The notes: a model not told the origin generated them from the sequence alone. Shown: positions 1 to 14,408, counted from the first letter of the stretch. The stretch is DNA of 64,000 nucleotides from Cardiocondyla obscurior (GCF_019399895.1 NC_091865.1:4407001-4471000), one strand, 5' to 3'. Translations and numbers: made by a program.

Positions 1-491
1 TATATTTCTAGATTATGTACATAGCATATTACATTTTCTCCGTGAAAATTGCGCGTTAATATTTATAAGTATCAAATAAGAAAGTCTTTTAGATATGTCA
101 CGCTTTTTGTTCAATCTGTAATTCTGTAAGCTGTAATCTTAAATCTTAAGGTATTATATCTTTATAATCGTTAATGCAATTTTCCATCAAATTTTAAATA
201 TTTCTACATAAAACTTAACTGTTCTTTTTAGCGTAACTTAGCATAGGAGTATAAGATAAAAGAAAGAAGTTTTCATTAAATACATGCATTATGTTTGTAT
301 GACAAAAATATTTAATCTATTTTTTAAAAACTTCACGGTAAAAAAAAGTCTGGAAGCTAGAAAATTTAACCATTTATCATAGAATATAACTAAAATTTTT
401 TATATGTCTAGAAATGAGACAACATAGATGTGTTTGTATATACGCGAGCACACGTACATGTGGTCGTTACATACTAAATCTCTACATTTTG
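1..491. other. 3' flank of GMC gene A
   Basis: AT-rich DNA downstream of the stop codon of the minus-strand gene A. It should hold that gene's 3' UTR and cleavage site. ATTAAA-type sequences occur on the minus strand near 308-313, but no canonical AATAAA stands out close to the stop. Nothing else is recognisable. Confidence 0.4.
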
Positions 492-3193
492 TCACCTACG
501 CCCAACGTTTCGCTTTTGATTCTCTCGCCAGTCTTCCTTGATAATGTCGCTAACTTTCTCGCCAATCATGATGGTCGGTGCATTTGGGTTTCCGCTGACA
601 ATGGTCGGCATTATGGAAGCGTCGGCAACTCTGAGTCCTTTCACCCCGTAGACCCTCAGTCGTGGATCTACGACGGCCGTAGGATCGCCGCGCGGGCCCA
701 TCTTGCAGGTGCCTGTCGGATGATAAATCGTGAAAGTGAAATGTCGGATGGCGCACTCCCAATACTCGTACGTGTCAAAGGGATATTTGTGACAGCCCGG
801 CATGCGAATTGTATGTGGTCTTGATCCAAATCGCTGAAACGCGCTGGTATTTGATACCTTCATTGCCAATTTTATCCCCTCCACGAGAACATCCATGTCT
901 TCCTTATGCGTGAAATAGTTAGGATTGATATTCGGTTGGACCAAGGGATTTCTGCTCTTCAGCCTGATCCAACCCGAGCTTTTGGGTCGTAATAAAAGCG
1001 GGAGAATCGACCAGGTCTCAATATTTTGTAAGGGCTTGTACATGGTGTTGTACACGCGATCTCTTAGACCGAGAATCTTTTTTATTTGATCACCGTCAGA
1101 ATTGATAGAAGATGGAGCAAAATGAAACTGCACGTCCGGATAATCGCCAGACTTGTCAGCGTATTTGGTGTTGAGAAAGGCCAACGCTTCCACTCCTGGA
1201 GTAGTCAGTGGTCCTCGTTCTCTTGCGATATATTCAAACATCACCGAGATAGTTTGAAACCGCTCTTTCATCAGAGTGATCGACTCGTTCACGACAAAAG
1301 TCAATCCACCAAGGCCTACGTGATCCTGAAGATTATCCCCGACTCGTAAATCGGATAGCACTGGTATACCGAATTCGGTTAAGTGTTCTCTGGGACCGAT
1401 TCCGGATAACATAAGTAACTGAGGCGAATTGATCGCACCGGCCGACGAGATAATTTCTCTTCTACATCTCACAATCTGCTGCTTGCCGTTGCGAAGAAAC
1501 TCGATGCCCGTTGCTCTTTTTTTATCGTTAAATATCACCCTCAAGGCCTGAGCCTGCATCGCTATGTGCAAGTTCGGTCTGTTCTTAACCGGCCGGAGAA
1601 AAGCTTTTGCCGTCGAGCATCGACTACCACGTCGAATCGTTGCTTGAGTTAACATAAAGCCGGTTTGGTTGAATCCATTTATATCACGATTTTCATAACC
1701 CATCTCTTGACCTGCTTGTAGAAAGGCAATCGCCAGAGGAGATTTCCAAGGTGGTTCTTGCACCGTCAAGTAACCCCCTATCTCGTGGTAAGGCGTTCTT
1801 GCTAAATACGGATTACGATTGTCTTCAGACTTGAGAAAATAAGGAAGCAATTCCTCGTAGCTCCATCCCGTGTTACCCGCTCGAGCCCAATTATCGTAAT
1901 CGTGTCTGCAAGAACATTCTCGTTTATCGTCCCGATTTGTTAACGTGATAATAATGAAAATAAAAGATACCTTATATACAGGTATACTTACCTGTTACCG
2001 CGAACGTAAATCATGGCGTTAAGTACGCTACTTCCTCCAAGAACTTTTCCTCGTGGCCAATTACACCTGTCACCTATCATGGCTAGACAATATGCGGATG
2101 TGCTGGGTGGCAAGGTATGATACTTCCAATCATATTCTGTGAGTTGCGTGTATCCGGCCAGCAATGGGATATCCGAAATTTCGTTCTCATCATCGCCAGC
2201 TTCTAAGAGTAGCACCGTCCAATTAGGTACTTCGGACAATCTCGAAGCTATTACGGCCCCTGCGCTGCCACCTCCAATTACTATAAAGTCGTACATTCGT
2301 AGCAGCTGAAATTGTACATATCATCCATAATCGTTTAATACTGAATTTGAAACCTCCACCAAGCAATAAAAACATATATCGACAATAGTATTCGGATTTT
2401 GAACAATTTTCGGAAACGATTAGAGCTGTGACAAACATAAAACCTTTTCTTAAAATTATTTTTAAACTTAGAATCACGATTATTTTATTTTATGATCACA
2501 TGTACGCGTAAAGAAAAATACTACGAATTGTTCTATAATGATTAAAATATTTAACTGTAAAGGAATATCTCATTTTTGTAACAGAACTAAGTTTTAATAC
2601 AGCAACTAAGATACTTATTACAAGAAATAAGCATACTAGTCGTTTATTTGTTTTATAGACGTATATGATATTATCGATTTTAAATCTTAATTCCGTCGAT
2701 AACCGGTAAATCACGAACACTGTCTTATCGACTTTAACCGAAGATTGTCTAAAACTTGAAAGTAAGCCTGTTCCAAAATTTACTCACGAGCTTAAACGCT
2801 TTCACTTTTTCATTACTCTGAGAAAGCAGAACAATAAATAAAAAGAGATAAACGTTAGAGTTTCGCCAGAATATGCCTATCTGGTATTTATCCATTTTTT
2901 TTTAACTTTTTGTAGTAAAAAGCGCTTCAGCTCATGAATTTCGAACAGGTCTGATCTAAAGTTATCATTTTTTAAAATATATTTTTTTAGTATGTACAAG
3001 TCACACGAAAGAATTCTTTTTTCTCAATTGTTTTGTTCCTCCTTTATACCTCTTGTGCATTTTTCGGGTGTGATTCTGGATCAAAATTATTGTATCTGTA
3101 TACGGTTAGACCAATGGCCAATAGTGGAATTAAACTAAGCCCAAGAACAGAAGTCGTGCCGATTAAGGTTGTTAACACTGCTGCCATTTCCAT
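492..3193 (-). CDS. GMC oxidoreductase A, glucose dehydrogenase (FAD, quinone)-like, 623 aa
   Basis: Spliced from three exons: 3193-3050, 2305-1992 and 1905-492. All junctions are GT..AG with matching phases (0, then 2), and the joined frame is open. ATG at 3193 is followed by a second in-frame ATG at 3187. A hydrophobic helix spans about residues 5-32 and ends in a DPE motif, like sister genes. The FAD Rossmann motif GGGSAG is near residues 59-64. GMC signature 1 (GKVLGGSSVLNA) sits around residue 135 and signature 2 (INSPQLLMLSGIG) is in exon 3. The catalytic His lies in YHPTGTCKMG (about H548) and the second catalytic residue is Asn in GNPNAP (about N594). The family oxidises sugars, alcohols or sterols with FAD; the substrate here is unknown. 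Length is normal for insect GMC proteins. It is the leftmost copy of a same-strand array, and nothing looks broken. Confidence 0.93.
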
Positions 3194-4139
3194 AAATTTT
3201 ACGTTTGCCGTCAAACATCAATATCTGTTTGCATGTCATCCGAGAAATTGGATCCCTTAAATATCGGCGAAAAACCACAAGTTATCTGAAAATAAACTGC
3301 TAATTAATTTGACTAATAAAAAATAGAATACTATCGATACTTTAAGTATTACAAACGTATAAACGTCATGCACGAGTGAATTAAACATCGTTAAAAAATT
3401 TGATATTATAAAGAAAAGTGCATTTTGTGATAAATAATAAAAATTTTTTAATTTTAAAAAATATAGAAAAATTATATTTTTACAAGATTAATTTACCTTA
3501 GTTTTATTTTCTATATAAATTAATTTTATATTAATTGTAGATTGCAAGGATAATTAACATCTGAACTTGAATTACATGATATATAATAGTGGGAAACAAG
3601 AAACAGAGAGAGGAAAGGAGAGGGGAGTAAGAAGAGAAAGGAGAAAAAAGAAAAGATTATTTTAGGTATAGGAATTTTGTTGTGTTTCTAGACGTTTTTT
3701 TTTACAAGATATTACGTCAATATTATTAATATAAACATACTTTGTCATCCAAAAATTCACAATTTTTTAGAAAAAGTCACGTGAGAGTGGTGTCAACATC
3801 TATATGAGTTTTATACACATGTTTCGTGTACGTTGCATATAATTATGCTAATTTTTCTCTGGCAATGTGACAGCAGCGACAGCCAGTAGTCAGATAGTTT
3901 TTATTCAATGAAAATCAAGTTGCAGGACCTCGTCTGACATCTCGACATCATTGGCATATTTATAAGTGCAAATGTTGCATGTCACAAAGATATCTTAGCA
4001 ATGACAAAATTTATTGTGAATATATATACGTGAATAATGTGTTGCACTCGTTGATTTGTCATTTGCGTACATTTCAACACGTAACTTTCTTAGAAATTGT
4101 TTTGCTGAAGCTTTTGTTGAGTGTCTTTTTTTACTTACT
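3194..4139 (-). other. candidate 5' UTR intron and upstream exon of gene A
   Basis: A strong minus-strand acceptor, a pyrimidine run ending TTTTCAG, places an exon start at 3285, about 90 bases upstream of the ATG. A consensus donor GCA|GTAAGT lies at 4139/4138. Together they suggest a non-coding first exon upstream of 4139 and an 853-bp UTR intron (3286-4138). This rests on splice-site sequence only. Confidence 0.4.
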
Positions 4140-7100
4140 GCTTTCTCGCGACGTTAAGTACAGTCTTCGTTTGATGTTTACCATCGCACTTGCGATTGGA
4201 ACTAGGCGAATTACATCTTGAGTCTATTTCGTGTTGTGATGTTTTAAGCGTTTGATACCGCATTAATTTTGTCGGAAAGCTTCACTTTAATCGAAAAAAA
4301 AAAAAAACGTCCGATGATAAACCGGCAAAATGGCAGCGGAATGAAACTAGCGCCGGTAAGAACCAGACTGCGGTGCGCTGGTGAATGTTCGGAGTGAAAA
4401 CCAGTTGGTGGGCCTCTAGTGTATCCTTTCAGTGCCAACGTCGCACACGAAAACGTGATCTCGTAACGTAGAGGCTGCTATCGTATGTTGTTCGTCGCAC
4501 GTCCAAATCTCTTCAAGCAGATTACATTATCATTACTTTGCCTTAAAAAATTTTACATGTATATATTAATATATATTTACATACGTTCACATGTCTGCGT
4601 GTGTGTCTCATACATAAACCATTATCTCGAATAAATATTTATAAAGATTTCTAAACTCTATTTTTTACGTTCATTCTTTTATTAATAAAAATAATTACGA
4701 AAAATTTATTTTTACAATTTAAGAGTAGATAGAATTTTAAAAGTCTGACCAAAGTAACACAAAGTTTAGTTAAACTAAGCTAAGTTAAGCTAAACTAAAT
4801 TAAGTTCAGCAAAGCAAATAAAAGCTAAGTTAAGCTAACCATAACTGACGACGTTTTGTGACGTTTTGGATGCGCAATTTCGCAACGCATGTTATCAAAT
4901 GAGAAGGAACATCACGGCGGCACATCATTTTCTTTTTGAATGTGTGAACTACACGCAAGACTTTCCTCTCCTTCATGCGTAGTAACGGTGCCCGTCATCT
5001 TTCTCTTTACTTTCGTGGCCGATACTCGGTGAGGAGACGAGTTTACTCGCGCGCACTTTCTCTCCTCCACGATGTCTACGTGCCGTTTAGCAGGCACTGT
5101 TTCTCCAATCCATACATACCCATCTCGTTACGTTGTTTTCGGTCAGCCACGCTGCTATACGTTTACACGCTGCGCTTCGATTCTCTTGTTAAATTGCATT
5201 CCTTGGTAAAATTGGAGAAGAAGAAGCTGTAATCCCTTGTCGACCGCGTTTCACCTTTACGACTCTTCAACACAATAACCTGATTTTGAGGTTGAAATTC
5301 TAAAGACTCGTATGTTGCAAAAAAAAATTGATATTTTTAATATCGAATTTTAATATCTACACACAGTAATATTACTTTAAATCTTTATATTTATTTATAT
5401 TTTTTATTTGTATCAGAAAAGATGAATTTGATTCCTGTGACAATCAAATCTTGAGTTTATTTGAATAATTAAATCAATAATAACTGTTTAATAGTAACAT
5501 GCGTCTTATAATTGTGTATTGAAATGTATGTACGAAAGTATCTAAAGTTATCGACGGCATTCTAAAAATAACGGGATTAAAAGTAGTACGTTATCGACAT
5601 CGGTTTGATTCGCGCATTCTAATGTACTCTGAGCGACAATGTCCCACTTTTTCTTCTATGAAGGTTTACGATTTAATAGCTTCGTCGAACTGTTGATGTA
5701 ACTATCGTTTTGTTATTTTATTTCTATTATTTTATAATATTGTACATACAAATATGCAGGTCATGCAGGTGTGTAAAGAAATAAAAATATTTTTTATTCT
5801 ACGTATATATTGCAAATTGACATCTCTTTTCTCTTCGTCGAGATGTGCCATACATTTTGATTTCGTAAAGAGAAAGAACGAGAGAGAGGGAGAGAGAGAG
5901 AGAGCGTGTAACACACATATTTCGGCGAACTCTTCATCCGTTCGTACAATGTCGTACAATTCGTAGCATTTTAATTTTAACGATATTCTTGAACGAGTTT
6001 GCAGTCAATGCCACGCTAATGAAAATACGTAGATGCTAATTGCCTATAAAAGTTGTAAATGTAAATGCAAATATTTTTGGCGAAAGCAGAAAGTTTTAAG
6101 ATGTTTTAGAAAGCTTTTCTTGATTTTAATTAAGAACTCGGTTTTATTATTTAGACAAAGACAAGGAATAAGCCAGATGTAAAAACTACAAAACAAAATA
6201 AAATTTACGATAGTAAATTAATAGTAAAATATTTAAAACATTAACAAAAAGGAAAACAATTGACAAATAATTTTATCAAAATAATTTTATTTATCGTAAG
6301 ATCTGAATATCACTCAACCAGGTTCAATTCTTTATATGTAATAAAAAATGTACGTTGTAAGGTTCTAAAGAAAATGCAAAAAAAATAAATAAAAAAATAA
6401 AGAATAAAGCAAATATTATAATTATAAAAATTATTTTGATTAGATTTATTATACAAAAAGTTTATACAAATTAATGATTTAAATTTAGTATTAAAGTATT
6501 CATAAAACTAAAGATAATCTTATGTAAATCGAATCATTCGCTATGCTAAAAGAATAATTACACAGAACCATATTAAAGTAAAAATTACTATTTTTAGTTT
6601 ATTACAAAAAAGTTAAAAGTATAACACTAATTTTATTCAGACAAAAATACAAACATTTTTATTTATAAAACAATTTCATTAACCTTAAAAGTTTAACGTA
6701 TATTGTAATTGAAGAAGGTTCTACACAAAGATAAAGAAAATAGATAAAAATGTATATGTACCTGCGCTAATATCGGATATTCTTCACTATTACTTTATTA
6801 CTAACTCTATATGTGTACTCTTTTTTGTCAGAACAAAAAGTTTCAATACTAAACCGATAAACCTATAAACTTACAACATGCCGATATATCTGCTCTTGCA
6901 GTACCATTAAACCGATTACGCAAAAAATTTTACAAGTAAAATTAACTTTTATTTCTTAAATAACATGGTTTGTTCAAGAACGCTCAGTTTCGAATTATAT
7001 TTTAAATTTAAAAGTACATGGAAAAGAAGACAAGAAACTTTCGTCTAAATTACCGCAAATGCATTTTTTAAAATTTACATTTTAATCTCACAATAGAAAT

Positions 7101-8747
7101 TGAACAGACTTAGGATTTAAGAGAACTTTCTCTTTTAATCAAACTTCTCTATATTTTTTCTTTTTACTTAAAGAAAAAAAAATTTTAATGCAAATGCGCT
7201 TTTTTACTTAAAAAAAATTTTTTTAACAAGTGTAAAAAAATTGATAAATTTATCGAATTTTAGTAAGTTTTAAATTTATTAGCTTTGTGTGATGCTAATT
7301 AATTTAATTCTGTGTATAGTTGTACATTGTAGGCTCTATGTACCTCGTACATGTCGCAAAATTAATTTAATAATAGATATTAAATGCGCATTAACTTTAG
7401 TCGTTTATTTTATAATAATACATTATCACTTTTCATCGATATCGTCAAAAGTTTAATATAATAAAAATTCCGATACGTACACGGACGTGAAAATGTGTAC
7501 ACTTTCACCCAAGGTTACACAATATTACTCCAGCATATTGGATCTTTCTATAGGTGAGTCGATAAAAAGTTGATTGCAACAGAGCCGAAATTGCGGTAGG
7601 TTGTGGCATACGGTATATTATCATATTGGAGAACAAGCGCGACGGTTCTGACGCAATTGCAGATTAGTTCCGGCTGATGCATCTTACGCGATGTAGCTGG
7701 CAGAGAAAACTCTCACATCAGTTTTTTATCTCAGAAAAAGTAAATCACGCAACTTTATTATTTATATCCGGATACGTGCGTTTCACTGTGTATTCGCTGT
7801 TATAATAAAAAAATTATGTGTTTTATATTATTTTTGCGTTTACTGCTACAACTGTTTGGATACAAATAAGCAAGTCCAGTTTTTTTACATTACACGCATT
7901 TGTATTTTCTACAATTTATCTTTCAGATAAATCATAAGATAAATAACTAATCACATTTCAACGTTTTTAAATTAGAAATACGATGACTACGCGAGTTTCG
8001 AGAAATCAATTTAGGAAAAAGATTGTCAATAACATTATTTACATAAAAATTTTTATCTTTAATAACAATCTCTTAAATATCAATACTTTATTTAACAGTG
8101 AAACACAATCGGATGTTTATCTTAGTTAACATCTTTTCTTATATGAAATGATACAACTCGCCGACACGATTTCTGGCACAATTATGGCAAATTTCATACG
8201 TAATATTGATGTGTATTTATTTATCCTTTCAATTGTTTCTATGTAAGTATCTAAGATTTAATTGTGTAAATATTTCGAAATCTTTAGTTACAAAGTAATA
8301 ACAGTTTTAAGCAATAAAATTTTAACTCGACAGGTACATATAAGTACATACTTGTTTTACTCAAAAAGAAATTTTTATAAGGCACTGTTACAACTTGTTT
8401 CCGTCGAAATAAGTATAGAAAAAAATAAGTTAAAATGCAGAGAAACGTACATCTTATGTTAAATAATTGAATCTTTTAATCAATCTACTGCAAAAAAGTG
8501 TTCTTTTTTTTAAGTCTTTTTTTGAACACATTTTTATAAATAATAGACAAACTGGATGAGCTAAATAAAGTAAAAAAGTACAAATGAAATAGTTTGGCTG
8601 CTATTACGTTACGATAACGTAAGTGTGTATGAATACGCAAATTACATTTTCAAATTCTTTGTATATGTGCGTGCGTGTTCGAATTTTGTACAAGAAAAAT
8701 TTTTATTTTGCAAATATTGTTTATGATTACAAGTAACATTCGTATTC
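4140..8747. other. intergenic spacer between genes A and B
   Basis: No coding sequence is convincing here. 4300-5230 is less AT-rich than its surroundings and could contain the gene A promoter. 4755-4845 has imprecise iterations of an AAGCTAAGTT-like word. 5877-5904 is a GA microsatellite. A more GC-balanced patch at about 7490-7690 is of unknown role. The remainder is homopolymer-rich AT DNA. Confidence 0.5.
5877..5904. repeat. (GA)n microsatellite
   Basis: Imperfect GA dinucleotide run in the spacer between genes A and B. The short ORFs read through it on both strands are artefacts. Confidence 0.85.
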
Positions 8748-8753
8748 TTTATT
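8748..8753 (-). promoter_or_regulatory. candidate poly(A) signal of gene B
   Basis: AATAAA on the minus strand, about 165 bases after the gene B stop codon and followed by AT-rich DNA. This is a plausible cleavage signal given its position and orientation. Confidence 0.4.
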
Positions 8754-8917
8754 GTTTTCCGCTTTTTTCCTACGAACTATTTTAGATCTTAGATGTGAGG
8801 CTGATTCCTTTCTCGTGAAAACACGCAATTAACTAAAGTTGTTATTTGATCCAACTTTCCATTTATCAGTACATCTCTATATTACACTGCACGTGTATTA
8901 CACAATCAATTAACGTG

Positions 8918-11665
8918 TCAAGAAATAGCGACAGTCACATTGTTTCTCTTGAAGCGAGACGATTGTATCCACCTGGCCTTTATCATATCGGCGCCCTTCT
9001 CGGCGATCATTATCACAGGTGCATTGATGTTACCACTTGTGATGGTCGGCATTATGGACGCGTCAATCACTCGTAAGCCGTCAACTCCATAAACTCTCAG
9101 CTCCGGATTGACGACTGCCATCGGATCACTAGAGGGGCCCATCTTGGCTGTACAGCTCATGTGGTAAATCGTCATAGTGTACTGCCTCACCAGGCAGTTC
9201 CAGTACTCGTCAGTATAAAGTGGAAGATGTTTGCAGTTAGGCAGTGGTTTATTATGAAACCTGGCACCAAATCTTCTCATACTGCTGGTCTCGCCAAAAG
9301 CGATGGCCGCTTTAACACCCTCGCGAAGCACCGCCACGTCTTCTGGATGAGTGAGATAGTTATGATAGAGCAACGGGTAATCTAGAGGATTTTTGGATTT
9401 TAATCTGAGGTAACCGCGCGATTTGGGCCTTAATATCATCGGAAACACCCCGAAGACGTCTTGGTTGTTAATTTTACTGAACACTTCGTTGTAAAATTCG
9501 TTGGTTAAGCCATGAGCGTTTTTTACGTAGCTACCGCCATCGGAATTTGTTGACGAAGACGTCAACATAAATTCGATGTCGGGCCAATCATCAGATTGGT
9601 TAGCATACTTGGTAGAAATAAAACCAACCGCTTCGAGACCAACATTGGATGTTAAAGGGCCGTCCTCGGTGACGGCATATCTCAGCGCCGAATTAATATT
9701 TACCATCCGATTCATCACAATACTGATTTGGTAATCTATTGGGAAAACTAGTCCGCCAATCGCTATGTGATCCTGTAAGTTTTGTCCAACACCAGGTGAG
9801 TCTTCAATCACGGGAATTCCCAATTGTTCTAAATGTGCGCGTGGGCCTATTCCAGAAAGCATTAACAATTGTGGACTGTTAATAGCGCCGGCTGAGAGTA
9901 TTATTTCTTTCTTTGCGAACACTACTTCCATTTGACCATCCCTAATGAATTCTACTCCGTACGCTCTTTTATTTTTTGGATGTATCAGCACGCGCGTTAC
10001 GTGAGACCACAAAGACAAATGAAAATTTTTCCTGAGTTGAATTGGTCGCACAAATGCCTTAGCGGCGCTACACCTTGTCCCACGTCGCATTGTGAATTGG
10101 AAGAAGGCGAAGCCAGTTTGTTGCTCGCCATTGACGTCACAAATATCGTAACCCATTTCTTCTCCAGCCTGAAGAAATGCCACTCCCAACGGGGTGAGAT
10201 ACGGACTGTCTTGCACAGTCAGGTATCCTCCTTCCAAAAACAGATAAGCAATTGAGTATCAATAAAATTAATTTTATTATAGGCATATGCACTGCAAGCC
10301 GTAAAGATACCATAGAACTTTCTTGTCTAATAATGCACACAACGATCAATGTAAGGTGCATAAAGTAAATATAAAATGACTTACAAACCTGTTGCATGGT
10401 ATTTTGTATTGCGTGCCAAATACGGATTTCTTTGGTCCTGAGATTTTTTGAAGTACGGCAGTACGTCTTTATAACTCCAGCCAGGATTTCCAAAACTCTC
10501 CCATTGATCGAAATCACGACGGTTTCCGCGAACATACAACATCGTGTTTAAAACGCTAGAACCTCCGAGTACCTGAAATGTTTCAAAAGATTACAAAAAT
10601 AATTCGAAATAAAACATTTAATTAGCAACATTTAATTAAGCGTACAAATTAATTAACGTTATTTTTCTTTATATGTAATTAAAAAAACTTAGAATTTTTT
10701 AAATAATTGCTTAATAAATCTACGCGACAAAGGGCAATAAACATTGTAACACAGATGTTATACAAGACAACAGTAAATGTTTCATATATTCAGTAGCAGC
10801 GATAGAAAAATTACTTTCACTCTAGTTTCGATTATGCTATGCGTGTACGTTTACTTCCCGACACTTCACAATACAGCAATAACTAAAATGTTTTTCTGGC
10901 TGACAATTAACGCTGTTATAATTATTAATTAATACTTTGTTACATTTGAATTGCACTCAATCGACATCTCCTGAATAAATTAATACCATGGTGTGATATC
11001 AATATATAAAAATTTGCTAATTATAATGTAGATCAATATATGTAAATTGTTTAAAAGTAATAATTTAAAATATTATAAAAATGTTAGTTTTCTTATTTTA
11101 ACATTTTTCAACAATTTTCTTTCTTTTGCGGGAACATTTTGGTTTTTTTTTCATACATATATCGAGTTTACTTGTAAATAAAATTGTCATTGCCATATCT
11201 ATTAATTACATTCTACATTTTCTTTATAGTAAATGTAGTATTATATACCTTGCCTCTAGTCCAACAGCAGCGGCGATCGATCATCGCCTGACAGGCCGTG
11301 TCTTGCGGCTGTGTACGATATTTCCAATCGACTTTACTTTTGTGCAAATACAACGAGAGTATTGGCACGTCGGTTATCTCGGTCTCGTGACCTCCAGCTT
11401 CTAACAAGAGCACGGTCCATTCAGGATTTTCAGTCAATCTGTTGGCGAGCACGCTACCGGCGCTACCGCCGCCAACCACAATAAAATCATATTGTTTTTT
11501 CAGTTGCTTTGTCACGCGTGGATGATTTTCTGGATCCATAAGATCGTAATTGAAGTACGCAAGCACAGCAATAAGCACTGGAATTATAGTAATCTTGCCA
11601 ATACCGATGCCAAAAAGAACAGTGGCTGTTTTCATAGCTGCGCCAACTGCCGTCACAACACCCAT
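8918..11665 (-). CDS. GMC oxidoreductase B, glucose dehydrogenase (FAD, quinone)-like, 637 aa
   Basis: Three exons: 11665-11249, 10572-10389 and 10230-8918. The phases (0, then 1) agree across GT..AG junctions and total 638 codons including the stop. The first exon interrupts signature 1 directly after RGK, and the next opens with VLGGSSVLN. Residues 15-39 are a hydrophobic helix followed by MDPENHP. GGGSAG of the FAD site is at about 65-70. Signature 2 reads INSPQLLMLSGIG. The catalytic His lies in YHMSCTAKMG (about H557) rather than the usual HPxGTxKMG, so the Pro and Gly after the His are replaced. The second catalytic residue is Asn in GNINAP (about N603). The C-terminus runs roughly 15 residues past the conserved helix. 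The fold and cofactor are secure; the altered active-site loop suggests a different substrate, but that is inference. Confidence 0.93.
10573..11248 (-). other. intron 1 of GMC gene B
   Basis: 676-bp intron with donor AAG|GTATAT and acceptor TTTCAG|GTA. It is AT-rich and no element or nested gene is seen. Confidence 0.7.
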
Positions 11666-13245
11666 CTCTTGCTCTGATTATGCCTTCTTAATAAATAATA
11701 ATGATATGACTGTTTAAAACTTATTTTCCGCTTCTTCGTGTCTGAATCTTTGACCGAGACCGTATTTTGTAGAAACCACTTTTTACGTATATAACAAATA
11801 ATTATTTTTTACCTTATTGTTTATCTCATTCGCGACTTCATAGCTTTCAATTACAATCGTGCGTGATTATGAATCAGATTGTAATCATTAAAAAATTCAG
11901 AAAACATATGTTAAACCAAAATTGTCTAACAATATACCAATTAAAAAATTATCATAAGTTATGGGCATGAAGTAAAAGTCGTCAGGGCAAAAGTTTTTCT
12001 TTAAAATTTTATACAAGAATCTGAAAAAAAAAGAATTATTTTTTTTATTTAATAAAATATTTATTCTTCGATAACGACAAAGCTCACAACTACGTTGTAA
12101 AAAATTTGTTTTTGCTTTTTTTAAACATATTTTCTAATACATACATTTTTTTACTGATTAAATTTTTCTAATAAACTTTATATATATCCATTTTTGTAAT
12201 TAAGTATTTTTTAAATAAAGTACCTTATTTTCTTACAACTTCGTTTGGTTGTTGCGACAGAGATATTCAAGGATGATCTCTCGTGAAACCAAATTTACAA
12301 ATTGTGCAATTGGTTTTTGCATAATGGACAAAATTTCGAAATAACATTTATGTAGGACACTTTTAATTAATATTTTTTCTAAGTAATTTTTAATCTAATA
12401 ATAAATAATTCAAACAAATAATGTAAGCGTATATTTATGCTTATATGCATATACATATATGTGTGCACGTTATGCATACATATTAGTTACAAATATTATT
12501 TACAAAAACTTTTTTTTAATTATTACTTTTTGAATTTGTTATTTAAACCTAAATTTATTTTTAAATTATAAAAAATCTATAAATTTATTTATATATAAAT
12601 TCTTTATACATAATTTTTTAATTTTAGGTTATTTCAATTTGTTTTGCACGCAGAAGTATAAAAAAATAAACATTAATTTTTTTAATTTATAATTTATACT
12701 TAATCATGTATTATTAAAATTTGTTTTAATATAAAAACTAAATTAGAATTAAATGTTTTGTTATGTATTTCTAAAACCTAATTTTTTTATATTATAAAAC
12801 TGTTATTTATGATGTTTGTAAAATTTAATACAAAATATCGGTTTTAATATAAATTTTTTTGTTTTAAATACAAGTAAATTATAAAAAATTAAATTTGATT
12901 ATTTTCTGATTAGTATCGAATGTAAAATCTTACATATCAATACACAAATTCCATAATTGCACTTTTTACTTTAAATGTGCTATTTTAAATTTTATATATA
13001 ACTTACGAAATGGAACGTGATGCAATGAAAGAAGTCAATTGATTTTCTTTCTCCAGCAAAAGTAACATTATTTTTCATCGTGGCACTAATATAATATAAA
13101 AATATTTTGATTAAAAGGGAACATCACTGATGCACGTGGGATTGAAACGTTGTAGCACTATAGAGCAGTTTGACGTGGCGGAGAAAGCGAGAGACTGAGA
13201 CTTTAAGCACTATGTTAGTCGTATAAACCAACATGAAGACTTACC
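11666..13245 (-). other. candidate 5' UTR intron of gene B
   Basis: A minus-strand acceptor at 11688-11687 lies just upstream of the ATG. A consensus donor GTG|GTAAGT at 13245/13244 could close a non-coding first exon above 13245. Between them the DNA is very AT-rich with no coding signal. The pairing is a guess from splice sequence alone. Confidence 0.3.
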
Positions 13246-14408
13246 ACTACCTTCTGCAACCTTTCTCATATCCTTGTTTCACAAGATGCACGATTAAACG
13301 TAAACTTGAATGTTGAAATTAATGTACAAATAACAAAATATTTAGCTTAAGATAGAATAAAGCGCAGAATAAATTTCATATTTTACGATATACGTACATC
13401 GATACTTGTCCATAGTAAATAATATTTAATTTATGTATATAAATTTATTTGTTTATAATTTATATTTATTTGTAGTAAATTAGCTGTAAATAAACTAATT
13501 AATTTATACGCTTGAATATACATATACATATACAAAATTGTATTAAAATTGTAATAAATTAAATGTAAAGTTATATAAAACTATATATTAAACAGTTTGT
13601 TGAACATTTTGAGTTAAATACAAACCAAAATAGTTATCCAGCTTTTATATTTTGTAAAATTTTAGTGCAAAAGCACTAAACTAATGTTTAACATCAATAT
13701 TTTGCTTCTGTTTTCTACTTTTTATTTTCTAAAGTGAATTGATTTGGGAAATGAGTAATTCATTTACAGACACTTGCTTATGCGTGCAACGCGGAAAGTT
13801 ACTTTCGCCGAATAATTTTGAAATATTCCGGAAATTTTCAAAAACTTCTATTTTTATTGAATTTAAAAATATGTTCATTATACCTTATTTCTCTATTATA
13901 ATACTCTGTACGTATTGTATGTGTATACAATATACGTTTAAAATCTTTGAGAAAATTCAGATAAAAACTTATATTAATGAAATTAATTGTATTATATTAT
14001 AATTATTTATATATTGTATTATATTAGATTTATTATATTCAACGTTATAAAAATGTTAACAACGTTATGTATTTTATCATTCAATATTATCTTAAAACGA
14101 AAGAGAAAATCAAGAAATTATATTTTCATAAATATTAAAACATATACAATACAATATGAATACTTTTAATAAAAATAGCAAAATATAAATTTGATTGTAA
14201 TAAATTTCAATTAATTAATTTACACCCTACTATCATAATACACTATTATTTTTCAAGTATTGATAGTAACTTTGTTACCTTGATAATATAATCATAAAGT
14301 AAGAACATAAGTTTTGTTATTAGTATGCATCCTATTCGGAAAGAGAAAAAAATAAACGTTATCAATAAATTCTATGTTAAACGTAACCTAAAAAAATAGA
14401 TTTTGGTT
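13246..14408. other. spacer between genes B and C
   Basis: AT-rich and dense in stop codons. The small plus-strand ORFs at 13739-14169 are biased to Ile/Tyr/Lys/Asn codons as expected by chance, and they match nothing recognisable. The 3' UTR of gene C should start at its right edge. Confidence 0.5.

Noticed and set aside
7490..7700. plus-strand exon ending in CTATAG|GTGAGT
   Set aside because: A good donor sequence but no open frame, acceptor or homology upstream; could be chance.
13739..14169. two plus-strand ORFs downstream of gene B's candidate UTR
   Set aside because: Composition is the Ile/Tyr/Asn/Lys bias of random AT-rich DNA; no start context or domain.
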